A stretch of DNA of 64,000 nt, taken from the NCBI GenBank assembly GCA_022497155.1, contig MU385728.1:496001-560000 (forward strand). The letters run 5' to 3'. The stretch is from Whalleya microplaca (taxonomy: Eukaryota > Ascomycota > Sordariomycetes > Xylariales > Xylariaceae). Numbering within the stretch: the stretch's first letter is position 1; each line of letters begins with the position of its first letter. The notes below the pieces were generated by a model. That model was given only the letters and a program-made list of their open reading frames with translations. It was not told where the DNA came from and did not search any database. Both the position numbers and the translations under genes were made by a program. Positions 36,401 through 48,070 of the stretch are shown here, piece after piece.

Positions 36401-37841
36401 ACTATACCTTTTTACTAAGCTAGTAGTCCCCACTACATCATGCATGGAAGAACCGATATCGAACGTGTAAATCTCACCTCGTGACGACCTACTCATTATC
36501 AATGATCAAAACCAACACTTGACGTATTGGGGTTGCAGACACGCCATTCAGCCCGGTCGTTCGTTTGATTTTCTCCCGGGAACCGGCACGGGTGGAGATC
36601 CTACCAAGCCTACAATTGACGTCAACTTCATTCCAACGAGTTCGGTATCAAGTGGCCCTTCCGCCATATCTTCAGCTTGAAACCACGGTAATGGCGAGTC
36701 ATTCATATTCGCTTTGACACTAGCTATACGAAACACAGATATAACATAATATAGAATTGTGTGGGAGTCAATGAGCAGTCTTTCTGCCATATTCCGCACG
36801 TCCTCCTTCTATGTGAAGGTGACTCAAAATGATCAAGGACGCCGGCCGCAGTCCAAGCGAGAACGCAAGGAATATCATGCCGCATGACTGAGAGGTCTCT
36901 GGTCTAAACAGATTCTACAACTTACTTGTTTTACGCTAAATCTACTTTAACCTTCAGGTTACTAGATACAGAGAGATTCTATTGCCGCAACTGGTTACGG
37001 CCACGGGTCGCATCCTCTCTAAACCAAGGGTTCAGTATCGCAATATCAAGGTGAAAGGCAGCCACTGGAATTCTGCAGTACAGGAGGTTTAGTGATACTC
37101 ATACTCTAAGAAACTGCTTACATGTAGCCATATCTAAGCCAGACTTTCCCCTAGGTCAATATCTGCCGAGACGCGCACTAGGAACCCTTCAACAGGTGCT
37201 ACAAGGCATCAAGAGCAATCGAAAACAGCGAGACGAGAGGTATCGCAATGAAAACTTGGTATATTGGTGAGGTGGAACAGTTCCTCGAGACCACGGCTGA
37301 AAACCAGCGTAACTTATCCTACGCCATCCTACTGAAGCAGAATACATCGACCTTCTGTAACCACACGAAGAACCCTGCCAACGCCGAATATGGTATCACA
37401 ACAATCTCCACTGAACCGACTTCAGACAACGCAAGCCCCAGTATTGTAATAATTGTGTTATTAAGTTAAACTCAAATCTCAGGGGGCAGAATCAAAGTGT
37501 TAAGTTTGACTCGTTCAATCTAGATGAGTCGATTATAGTCGTTTGTGACGTAACACGCCCTTCTCCGTCTTCTATATGCTACCTATCGTAGGGGTGGTAG
37601 TAAGTTATCCATAATGAGTTTGCTTATTCGATCTTATATGAAGAAAGTCAAAGCTATGTTGGAAAGTTAATCAAGAAGCACGCAACACCTTCTCACTATT
37701 CTATTCACAATACTATTGTTCTGTCGAAGACATAGATCAGGATATTTAAGTATATGTTCGAAGGCTAATATGGTATCAAATAAAGCGTGGAAGATCTAAA
37801 ATCAAGTTGAAACAAATGTAGAGCAAAATCATTAACTTCAA
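33499..37841. other. gene-poor 4.3 kb tract
   Basis: No supported gene. Short frames at 34588-34913, 36548-36799 and 37248-37469 lack family features and splice partners. A small tandem CGGCAAC/CGGCAAT run lies near 35970-35995. Dispersed TAGGTA motifs occur at 35523-35540. Confidence 0.45.
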
Positions 37842-38063
37842 ATGCAACTTTCAGAAGCTTATATTGTCTTGAGCTTAGTGCCTAGTGCGAGCAAGGCGGT
37901 GATCGAAAGCGCATTTCGAATGGAAGCACGTACGCACCATCCAACCAGGATAATGCAATGTGAAGACAAAGAGGAACAGAAGTCGAGGATCAACCAGGCT
38001 ACCGAGGAAGTGAAGGTAATTAATAACGCACAGGGCATGCTAATTAAAGCCGCCGTAATATAA
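37842..38063 (+). CDS. small J-domain-like protein lacking the HPD motif
   Basis: A 73-codon frame begins MQLSEAYIVLSLVPSASKAV and continues IESAFRMEARTHHPTR. The pattern AYxVLxLxxxASxxxIxxAFR followed by an HP tripeptide and a second amphipathic helix (INQATEEVKVINNAQ) follows the J-domain of Hsp40 proteins. The invariant HPD reads HPT, so it should not stimulate Hsp70 ATPase. After the TAA the same frame stays open for about 39 more codons, so the gene may be interrupted or joined to the following one by an intron I could not place in phase. Confidence 0.4.
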   Translation: MQLSEAYIVLSLVPSASKAVIESAFRMEARTHHPTRIMQCEDKEEQKSRINQATEEVKVINNAQGMLIKAAVI

Positions 38064-38219
38064 CCAGAACCAGAAAATGAATTGACATCAACAAAGAAAG
38101 TAAAGGGAAAGATGACTTTAAAACGAGACACAAACGCTACCAAGGAGAATCATCCAACCGACAACTCGACAACAGCCTAAACTTTTTAGGTTTTCCGAGA
38201 TGGTCTACCTAAATTCAAG

Positions 38220-38792
38220 ATGGAACCTGGGACACCTATCAACACAGACAAGGCAAACTGGAAAACCGGGGAGGATACTGCTCGATCTTCAAGGGAATGG
38301 AAAACCGGCGGACAGCAAAAAGATGCACCCACCGAGGACGAGTATCGTGATATACTGCAAGACCTAGTAGCCCTCCATGAAACAATGTGCAGGACGGCGG
38401 ATACGATTGAGAACATGTCTCGCACGCGACCGTGCATCAAGTTTTGGGATCATATATGGTTGACATTCCATATGGCGGGCGCTACAACCGAGGAGGTGTG
38501 GTATATCGTCCGTTATACCTGGCTCAAAATGCTGCAGAAAACTGGAAGATTAGGTCCCGGTGAATGGGAAATGCTAAAGGAATTTATCAAATCGGCTAGG
38601 GATACGATCATTGAGTGCGATCGCATTTTCGCTAGCTGGAACCATGAAAAAGAAGGCGAGTTTTGCCTGGAGATATACAAAGTTCTACGAGAATTCCCCA
38701 TCGCGAAGCCGAAGAAGCGCAATGCCTCCTGGCAGGCTCAGGATGGACTGATGTGTAAGCTAATATACGATGTTTCAAGTCAGAACGTATGA
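38220..38792 (+). CDS. hypothetical protein, 190 aa
   Basis: A single frame starts at ATG 38220 and ends TGA at 38792. The first 50 residues are polar and Asp/Glu/Lys-rich; the rest is predicted helical with many Trp and charged residues (IKFWDHIWLTFHMAG, WYIVRYTWLKMLQK, EWEMLKEFIKSARDTIIE). No signal peptide or membrane helix. It lies 157 bp after the J-like frame on the same strand, and such helical regions often follow J-like domains in fungal hypothetical proteins, so the two may be parts of one gene. I do not recognise the family. Confidence 0.5.
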   Translation: MEPGTPINTDKANWKTGEDTARSSREWKTGGQQKDAPTEDEYRDILQDLVALHETMCRTADTIENMSRTRPCIKFWDHIWLTFHMAGATTEEVWYIVRYTWLKMLQKTGRLGPGEWEMLKEFIKSARDTIIECDRIFASWNHEKEGEFCLEIYKVLREFPIAKPKKRNASWQAQDGLMCKLIYDVSSQNV

Positions 38793-39752
38793 AGGCCCAA
38801 GCTAGCAGGCACCCCTTAGATAGAGGGATTCAATGTCAGGCATCACTTGTTTATTATCAATTCGAATTGAAAAAGCAATGACCATAGACTTTGATTGCTT
38901 ATACAGGTGAGTATCTGGATGATCCCTGGCCCAATTGAGGGTTTGAGCATAGATGCAGGAAGCCGGCAGGAAGCTTGCAGGCGAGAAGTTGGATTTAACC
39001 TTAGAATTGATATTGTTATTGGAAGGTCGAGCACAAATCTGGTTTAATATCAAACAAGGTCTTGAATCACGATTACACGCGAATCGTATTTAAAGTAAAG
39101 AATAGTCAAATCAAATTTTATCGTGAGCTTGGGGTTACTGATGAACGTAGACCAAGGAGTACAGTGCCTTAGTTCTTCTCTCAGAGGCGAAAATACTATG
39201 AGATTTTACTGTGCTCTATCCACCCTTTTTATCTTTATAAGCTTACATCTGACTCATTTCCTCATATATTCTTGTGTCTCGTTGGGGCTAAGGCAAGGGT
39301 TGCTACGCATGGAGCTATGGAATACCCCTGAAAACATAGCAGGCTAGCGACACTCTTGACTCCCTTACTTTGAACTTGGTGTTAGTCTCTTGAGTTGGCG
39401 TTAATCAAATCATATATATTGTTGGTAGGATCGATTAGGCTTTGACAAATATGGGAAGAAGCTACCAGATTTCACAAAGGATTTAACGAATCAATGAGCA
39501 ACCAGAAAGAATAGAAATACCTCAATATGTCAATTGAATATCTTCGAACAATAAGCTGTATCCGTAAATTGATTTCACTAGATACATATACATGTTCAAT
39601 CCTCTTACACTTCTCTATACACCAATCCAACCTATGACTCGCTATGCTAATGCCTTCGCACACAATACTAATATAACATGCGATGTAGACCAAGTTTACC
39701 GAAGGGGTGCTGATGTCAATACTCATCACCATTGCCACCACCACACCGGTAC
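38793..39752. other. intergenic region
   Basis: Lies at the 3' ends of the converging hypothetical gene and chitinase gene. No coding, RNA or repeat feature was recognised. Confidence 0.5.
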
Positions 39753-42700
39753 TCACAAAACGAACATCATAGCAGCCATCAACCCAAATAGGCTAAACGC
39801 AGCCGTCTTCGTCGACCCAGCCGTAACAACAGACGTCGTAGGCGCGGGAGGGCTTGCGGGGCTGGAGTAAGCTGCAGTGCTAGCGCCACTGCTGGCAGCT
39901 GGGTACGTCGAGAATCCCGTACCAACAGCGCTGGAGAGGGTGCTGTTGACCTTGGCCGTGGGGTACACCGGGACGACTACAGTGGAGAGCACGTTGGGGT
40001 TGCTGGTACTACCTGGGTAGACCTCAACTGAGCTTTCGGAAGCGGGCGAGCCTGAGGGACTCGCTGCATAGGTGGGGACGACTGCGATCGTTGCCTGCGA
40101 TTGCTTAGGAAGGCTACTGCCGGCCGGGTAGGTAGGCTGAGCGACGACCACGGCATTCAAGGACGCGGATTTGGCGCCCGTTGCTAGGGAGGCTATCACG
40201 GTGGCGGATCCCGACTTGAGGGTCTCGGCCTCGGAATTGACAACAGGGTATACCGTTGGAGCCACAGGCTTGGTTCTCACTGTCTCCGTGACGGGCCTAA
40301 CGGTGGTGCCGATTGCGAACGTTTCAGTGGTGACGGAGCCGACTGGGCAATTCACTACAGTAGGTGGACATTTAGTGATGGTGCTGACCTTGGTGCTATA
40401 AATAGTGCTGATAGTCTTCGGAGCATTTGTCGGTTTCTGGGTTTCGGTTACAGGGCAGAGTGTGGTGTAGAGGGCAATCGTCTCGGTGACGACTGCGCCT
40501 TTTCCTGGGCAATTGGTGATGGAAGGGGCACAGGACGTTACGGTATAGACTGTGGTTGTCATCACGGTGCTAGTAGTAAACGCCACAGATGATGAGGATA
40601 ACGGATCTTGTGGTATAGCACTGGACGAGAGATATTCAGTAGCAGCGAGGTTGCTAGCGGTGGCAGTGACAGTTGAATTGACATAGCCACTGTTTGACAA
40701 TGTAACGTACGGTGAAGTGGCCGTAGCGGAAACACTGGAAGAGGAAGATGCGACGTATGAACTTGAAGTTTCCTCTTCAGTGCAGTCTTCATCGTCGGTG
40801 GAAGATGTCGCTAGAGCGCTATATGAAGCACTGGAAGTGGTTGTAATTATTGGGGTAATACTACTGCTTGTGGCATATGAGTAACTCGAGGACTCCGAGG
40901 TCGTTGTTCCGGTGCTTAAGGTTGACGAATAGCTGTACGTGCTCGACGTCTGACCATCAGTGTCGGTTTCGCTAGTGATTGAAATAGAGGAGGCGATGCT
41001 GACTGAAGTTGCTATGGTTAAGGTAGAGACTCCGCTGGAAGTAGTCACAGCAGCAGATGAGGCAGAGGAACTGACGCTACCGGAAGTTACAACACTTGAC
41101 GTAGAGATCGAAGCCGACGCGGTAAGACCGCTAGATGAAGCAGAACTAGCACTAGCTGAAATCGAGCTCGAGATACTACTTGATGCTACAGCATTACTCG
41201 ACGTCTCGACGCTGCTTGAAGATGCAATGCTGCTTGATGTCGCGGTATTGCTGGACGTGGAAACGCTGCTGGATATCGAAACACTGCTAGACGAGGCAAC
41301 ACTGCTAGACGTCACGGCATTGCTGGATGTGGAAACACTGCTAGATGTTGCAACGATACCAGACGTAGCAACACTGCTGGACGAGGTAATACTGCTGGAC
41401 GAGGTAATACTGCTGGACGAGGTAATACTGCTGGACGAGGTAATACTGCTGGACGAGGTAATACTGCTGGATGAGGCAATACTGCTGGACGTCACGGCAT
41501 TGCTAGATGTCGTGACGCTACTGGATGTGCTAGACGTAGCATCGCTGCTGGTTGTCGCAACGCTACTGGTTGTAGCAACGCTGCTGGATGTCGTGGTGCT
41601 GCTAGACGACACTATGCTGCTCGATGTGGAGATGGTGCTCGAGATAATAGCAGGATCTGAAAGCGAGGCCGAAATGGTTGGGACGATAGATGGGATCGAA
41701 AGGCTTGTCGACGTAGTCGTGAAGGACAAGGTGGAGCTAATACTAGGTTTGGGTATGCAGATGTCGCTGGAGCAGCCACCGCAGCGAAGAGCTTCAGCAA
41801 CTGAATCGTAGAAGGCCTTCCCTGAACTGACTTCGACGTTCTGAGATGCGTAATAGGCATCCCACAGCATAACACCGCCGAAGTTTTCCTTTGTTTTGTA
41901 ACTACACACGAGCTCTTTAGCTAGGTCGGGACCGATGTAGCCGCTTCCATTCTCGCCGACGGCATCAGTGCTTCCTGGGAGGCCGATGAAGAGCTCAGCA
42001 TCAACGTTGATAGTTGTATCGATAAAATCTACCCAGGAATCGTAATTGAAACCACTGTTGGCGGCGTTACAACTTGGGTTGTTGTAAAATTGTACCCAGA
42101 TTCTGTCGAACTTTGCCCCCTGAAGGATGGCCTTCATTTGAAAGTCCTGGTCTGATAGTGGACATTGAGGGGCAGCAGTAAGAACAAGGTCCTCTGCATC
42201 TTCATCGATGCGGGTCCGAAGTTGATTAACCATCGCAACATAAGGTGATTGGTCGTCTAAGAGCTAAAATCAGTTATGTGACGAGATACGTGAGATAAAC
42301 ATCATTATAAGCCGCAAGTCTCGTGTTCAGGGATCTTACCGAACTTTATCTCGATATCAAAGTCAAAGCCATCCACGCTGGCGTGATCCGTCTCGCTAGA
42401 ATCCAAAGGTCGTGGTCCAGTGTAGCCCTCTTTGAAAGGACCGAACGCATTGTACATGAAATCGGCAAACTCTATGCCCTTCGTGACCGATGAGATTGAG
42501 TAGTTGCTCGTAGCAGAATATACTCCTCCGATTGACAGTAACACCTTCTTGCCAAGTTGGTGACACGTCTTGATGTCGTCTTTAATAAAGGAGCAGCCAC
42601 TCAAGAGTTTAGAATCCCGATCGTTGTTCTCGTAGACATATGCTGCACAGTGAGCGGCAAAATTTGTTCCGGGATACCCAGTACCATTTCCATTTTCCGG

Positions 42701-42936
42701 GGAGTTGTTCACAAAGGCGAGAGTGATGTAGTCGATACTATCGGAGGCACAGTATTGAGCAAGAGTATCACCACTGCCTGCTTGTCCCTGCGGATAAGAG
42801 TAAGTACCTACGCAATGTATTGAGAAGCAATGTACTTTACCCAGTAGGCGTTTAATTTATAGTCTTGTGTGAATGTGGTGGCGGATGCTGGGCCTGCGGC
42901 CAGGGCAGCAACCAGGATGGAAACCTTCAGCTGCAT
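39753..42936 (-). CDS. GH18 chitinase with serine-rich stalk and GPI-anchor signal
   Basis: Exons 42936..42841, 42787..42340 and 42256..39753 give 1015 aa. A signal peptide (MQLKVSILVAALAAGPASA) leads into the class III GH18 barrel: YWGQAGSGDTLAQYC, KVLLSIGG, and the catalytic DGFDFDIE (171-178, with proton donor Glu178). The barrel ends near residue 360 at MLWDAYYASQN. A stalk of several hundred residues rich in Ser/Thr follows, containing six or so SSSSIT units, then two similar blocks ending in TxTxCPPTVVNCPVG-type cysteine motifs. The end is a hydrophobic tail (AAFSLFGLMAAMMFVL) typical of GPI attachment. It probably sits in the fungal cell wall or plasma membrane and remodels chitin. The second splice uses CTCTTAG rather than a TTTTAG eight bases earlier, because only that keeps frame. 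Confidence 0.92.
41373..41480. repeat. 18-bp coding minisatellite in the chitinase stalk
   Basis: Unit ACTGCTGGACGAGGTAAT (plus strand) occurs five times perfectly and once with two changes. On the coding strand it gives the repeated SSSSIT/ITSSSS hexapeptide. Being in frame, copy-number change would lengthen or shorten the stalk without breaking the protein. Confidence 0.9.
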
Positions 42937-45900
42937 TCTTGTGACTTATTAAGGATTATATGATGGGTAGTGATCGTAAGATAGCCGAAGCCTCTGTGAA
43001 TGAAAGTAATGGTCAAAGTGACAAACGAAAGGACGCAAACAAGGTGTTTGCAACGGCTGGCTTGTATGCCGTTTCTTGTCAAATTGACCGTTCGTGATGA
43101 GCAAAAAAGGGAGTGAGGGAGAGAAAGGAGGCAGAGCCTCTGGAAAAATAAGAGCATTCATTCTGTTCTAGCTACCTATACCTAGCCTCATTTACGACTA
43201 AGCCGCCCTCGACGGTAGCTTTCGTAGACTAAGACATTAAGTTCTGTGGGGAGTGCTGGAGACTTGATGGAGTACACAAAACCTCGCTCATCTCCGTTAC
43301 CTTTTAGTCATCATTCCTCTGTATATAGTACTGAATGGCACATGGCGTCGAATCAGTCTACGATAGCAAAGTACTCTCCAGTTGGTGGAAACTATATCCA
43401 TGTCATCGTGCTAGTCTAGCCCTGCTAGAAATGCATACGCGAGGAGCAGCTATCGAAATGGAAAGGTAGCTAATTCAGGAACAGGATTAGCGCTCAGCTT
43501 GGAGGCAGGCCTAGGCTTTTAAGGGTGATTCAACCGGGTGCAGGTGATTGGTCGCCTTGAGGAATTGCACTATTGGAAGCCATGTACACATGTATGAAGC
43601 CTCCCATAGGTCGATGCGAATGACATCAGTCTGATCAGATGAGATTTTAGACGCGATAAAGGGTTACCTTCCGCGAAACGATTGACCTCCACATGCTACG
43701 GAATACTACATAGCAAGTCTGTTTAATGGAGAAATAGACGAAAAGGAAAAGATCGACACAGCTTGCCAACGACATTCGAAGAAACCATTTGCAAATTCTA
43801 CAGTCCTTAGTCTCACGAGTGAGAAATCAATCCATTCCATAATGTGCACCATCTCGCAATTTATTCCTATCATACTCCTGAGCTACGAAGAAGCATGCCT
43901 CGTCAGCTGTGCATCTACCTCGCTATACGCCAGTTCCTCAGTCCTCACTAGCGCACAAATTTCCACGATGCAGCAACGGCGCGCTTTTGGTGGATATCAG
44001 CTAGCCAGAAGTTAACGATGTTCCGAAGCATCAAATAATAAATGGGCTCACCAATGCTGCCTAAAACAAAATCAAGGATTTTTCGTAGATCTCGACTGCA
44101 CATGATGAATCTGAGTATCATACCAGTCGTTTTCACAATGACTACCACAACCTGGAGTCGAATTATTGATAATCGATGCCACGATCGCCGATCGAATGAG
44201 GGGTTTGAGAATAACCATACCACTATTTTCCTGCCATCAGTAGTTTTCGAGAAGAATGTAGTGAAGGTGACGGACATTATGACACTAAAGTCAGGAGATA
44301 GGTACGATTATGATTGGCTAGATCTAGCTCATCTCCAATACGTGATCTAGCTCTATCACCAAAATATCCATTGTAACATATATTAGCGCCATGCTCTAAA
44401 CGATTGTACTGCTTGCAGCAGTAAAGTAAGTAAATTCTATCCGGGCCAAACTTTACAGGCTTAGCTGCTGAAGCGTGAATGGCACACGACCGAAATATGA
44501 TACTAACTATAGTATTGGATAAATTTATAGTTGCGAACTAAGGATATACAGGCGAAGGGATTAGTCAGTACCAAATTGATCAAATCTATTAAGAGAGTAT
44601 AGTTTACAGAGCCATGGGTTCCTATCTCTATAGCTCATATAGACCTAACTACTGTCCAGGTACACAGGTAACTCTCCTTTCACTTTCCAGTATAAGCCTA
44701 CATAAGTGAAGTTCACTCGTCTCAGTCCCCACTATAAATCCGGTGTTACTCTATAGGTAATATTATAATGAGACATTCGAGCAATATATGTACTGCTTAT
44801 ATCAGCATTATATTTATTTTAGATAGGTAATTTTTACGAAGATTGTGAACCAACACACCACGAACTCCGATTCCCTTGAGGAAATCTAAAGGCTCATGAA
44901 TTCGCGCCTGAAATATGTGCAATAATATATAGTGTAGTTCTGCTCTCTGTTCAACCTAATGTCAATTGCGGTACCAAAATAAGCTGGTGGTGACGTAGAG
45001 GGTATTGGTATTTCCTATAGGAATAGTTAATCTTACGGACTATTGAAGTAGAGACCTAGATTATATGAGTGATTAGCAAATAGGGCTACCTGACACCATT
45101 ATACTCGCTCTGAATTTCTCTCAGATTCTTGCTCCTCAATGCATATATAATGATGATGTCAAGAAAAGATGAAGTCACGAACCTTAATCTATTCACTCCT
45201 ACCTAGAATAACAACTTCACATCCCAAACTTAGATAGAATAAGATGTTGTATTAGGTACTCAAGACAGTCGTCGAGTAGCATAGCTCCTAAGTTGACCCA
45301 GGGCTTGGGAGATCTTAATTAGACGTCCCACAGAAGCTCTTGTGACTTGCTAAAAACTAGTGGCCACTCACCAATCACTTAGGAAACAGTTCCACATACA
45401 CGTATAAGACCTGTCTGCGGGGAGTATGCAGGTTGAACAGGTGCTGATTTCATCTTGAATCTCAAAGTGGGTACCTGTATATCTCACAGATGACAATCGA
45501 AAACACTGACATTCAGCTACCGTTCAACCCTGCCAGAGTTCAATGCGTGTAGAACCCACTGCAAGGAATCTCTGTCTAGACTTCTTAACAAGGCAAACAT
45601 GGCCTATTTACTTATAGTCTGAACGGCTTTTTAAACCATGGTCCAATACATCCAAGTCCTGGCTGGTAAGATTGAGAAACTCTGACTGCCTACATACGAG
45701 GAACAGGGGATTGAAATTCACAGTTATTACTAGGGCTCTCAAGAAGACAGACGTCTTCAAGACTCGAAACATTTAGGCCCTTCATATAAGTTGGCTGTTC
45801 TCATTGCCTACCGGAGACACTTTCCGCATCAGACATACCGCAAATCTGCTAGTTCCGGAATGTCACCAACCCAGCGGCGCGGCAGCTTTCCCGGCAGCCC

Positions 45901-46473
45901 GGCTGCCCGGTCGCACAAGTTCATTTTACACTTTCTCCACTTGCACTATTCTATATGTCTTAAAGATCAACATTAAATATAGTGACATTGTTGAAGCTTA
46001 CAATGCACCAATTATCTACATTGACTACCGTCATTGATTATTACCTTTGAATACTCGTTGAGTTTCTTTGTCGAGATTCGAGATTTGGGTACTAACACAG
46101 CGTTGGGGAGGGGAACCTCTATCGTTGTAAATTAGGACTGAATAGAGCCCTCTTTTTGTCTGCAGATGAGATAATATTATGGCTATTATTTGGTGGGCAA
46201 AAACATGCATGAATTTTCACTGTGATTCATCATTGGCGAATAAATGACCCTATCTGTATTCTACCCCAGATGTTCTCCGAATCCTTCACGGCACAGCATG
46301 TCGGAGCAGCACGTCTTTAAATCAGGCAGCAACATAAACCAGTCGTCCATACTTCGCAACCATCGAGTCTAGAAAAGCTCCAATCATAGCCCTAAAACTG
46401 GACTCTATAGTTTTAACTTCTTACTCACTGATTATTTTGAGATAGTACGGAATACTCATTAAGAGGTGTCACC
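42937..46473. other. gene-poor 3.5 kb tract
   Basis: 5' flank of the chitinase gene and of the PQ-loop gene. Open frames around 43948-44350 overlap on opposite strands and neither has family features. The middle (44400-46400) is AT-rich. Nothing else was recognised. Confidence 0.45.
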
Positions 46474-47470
46474 ATGGGAGTATTAGTCATTGTGGCGTTG
46501 ATGTCTGTACTTAACCTCTCTTCCCCCTTTCACATATCCAAAGCTGTTTTAAGTAGCTGCTCAACGTTAATTGTTTCAATAATATCTCAACAGTTTGCTG
46601 CTTATTCTGACTATTGTGTCCTTTATTCCGCAATATCGTCGCATTATATCTTGTGGGAATTGTACGGGGATCGCAGGAAGCTACATACTTCTAAACCTTA
46701 TTGTTGCGACAGAGCAGTTTGCGATCGGGTTGAGTTACTTCATAAACAATACGGATCCGTGGATGGTTGACTTGGTAATCCACGTTCCGCGCACAATTGT
46801 AGACTGGCTCAACCTAGCCCAATTCTCCATCGTTCTCATATGCCACTTGGTGCTGTAAGTGCAACCCTATACACATTGATTTCTCTTGGACACTTTGTTA
46901 CTCCCAGAGTTGAGAAATGGTAGTACAGGCTTTGACCTTTGCCTTAGCTTTGGGTTGTACCTATCTTACGCACCTCGACGACCCGTTGTCACAACTAGCC
47001 TAGTCCTCGTCTACGTCCTGTTCTTCCTCATCTCAGTCGGCCCTGTCATATTCGAGGCTACCCTATCGCCGACGGATGGCTCACCTGATCGCCGTCTTGT
47101 TTCTGCCATATTCTTTGGAGTCCACAATGTCCTTATGAACCCCATAATCACTATTATCGCCTGCGTCGCACTGGTTCCCCAGGTGGTCGAAATCCAGTCT
47201 CACCAGAAAGTAGGTGCCTTGAGCGTCAGTGGCCTGAGTGCTCAAGCCTTTGTCTTCACTCTTGTTGCACTCTGCTGGCTATTTCGTTTCGAATTATCGT
47301 GGACGGATGCTGGCTTTGTCTGGTGGTATCGTCTTGCAGGATGGGCCGCTGTGAACAACTTCATCTTTGCTGTTGTCCAGGCGGCGCTGCTTCTGATATC
47401 TGGTGGATCAGAGTCGAATGAATTTGCAGAGAATGGGGAGACTATGCCCTTGATTGCAGAAAAGGTGTAG
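46474..47470 (+). CDS. PQ-loop repeat membrane protein
   Basis: The spliced model is 46474..46502, 46594..46854 and 46915..47470, giving 281 aa. The start ATG has a good context (CACCATGGG). Two PQ-loop units are visible: LTIVSFIPQYRRIISCGNCTG soon after the first splice, and CVALVPQVVEIQSHQKVGAL in the last exon, each flanked by hydrophobic helices for about seven spans. This is the layout of lysosomal/vacuolar cystine or basic amino-acid exporters (cystinosin/PQLC2-like), although substrate cannot be read from sequence. The first intron uses a weak donor (GTCTGT), chosen because it joins a hydrophobic start to LLLILTIVSF; an alternative first exon is possible. The second intron's acceptor TTGAG is also the only one keeping frame. 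Confidence 0.75.
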
Positions 47471-48070
47471 GTAACAGGCCAGGTACAGTGACGAGGCAAC
47501 GAGTATCAGTCTATATAGCCTTGCTGGCAGCAATGGCAGCCGGTATAGGTATGTCATGAGCGGGGTTTGGTGGCGCTTCACGAGATTCACGAGTTGGGAT
47601 GAAATGCTGATTAGATTACAAATATTACCGAAAATTAGGAACAGCGTGTTCTGGTAAGGAACAGGGAAAGGTGATGCTAATTGAATCGCTCATATGCTAC
47701 ATATTAGAAGTACGCCAAGTAATAACCAAAGTGCTGAATAAGCTGGCTTCCACGTCTCTCGAGTATAGAGCTCTATATATAAGGTTACTTAGCTATATGG
47801 CTTCGGTCTTGCGAATAGCTTCTTTGACACCTGGCTCCTCCGATAACACTGTATCTCCACTTTGATATGAGTATGAAGCGAAGTGACAAGGAGCACGGTG
47901 TCCTGTTGAGTGTACCTATTATAAGATACAAGGGATAATCGCACCTATATGTATAGACAGACACAGCCATACGTTGGCCAATAGTAAATAGGTTCTCCGC
48001 CCTATCCTAACAATTGCTAGTTTTTGCATTTCCAAATGTCAATTGTAGACTCTCGAAGATACTTTTCGTT
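47471..48070. other. convergent intergenic region
   Basis: Holds the 3' ends of the PQ-loop gene (+) and the beta-xylosidase gene (-). Nothing else was recognised. Confidence 0.55.

Noticed and set aside
40960..41811. 283-codon open frame on the plus strand over the chitinase stalk
   Set aside because: It is the complement of the serine-codon repeats (giving Leu/Asp/Glu/Val repeats). The minus-strand frame has signal peptide, catalytic domain and GPI tail, so the plus frame is a shadow.
43948..44350. Opposed open frames of 109 and 102 codons
   Set aside because: They overlap on opposite strands, neither shows a domain or signal, and the surrounding DNA has no splice partners.
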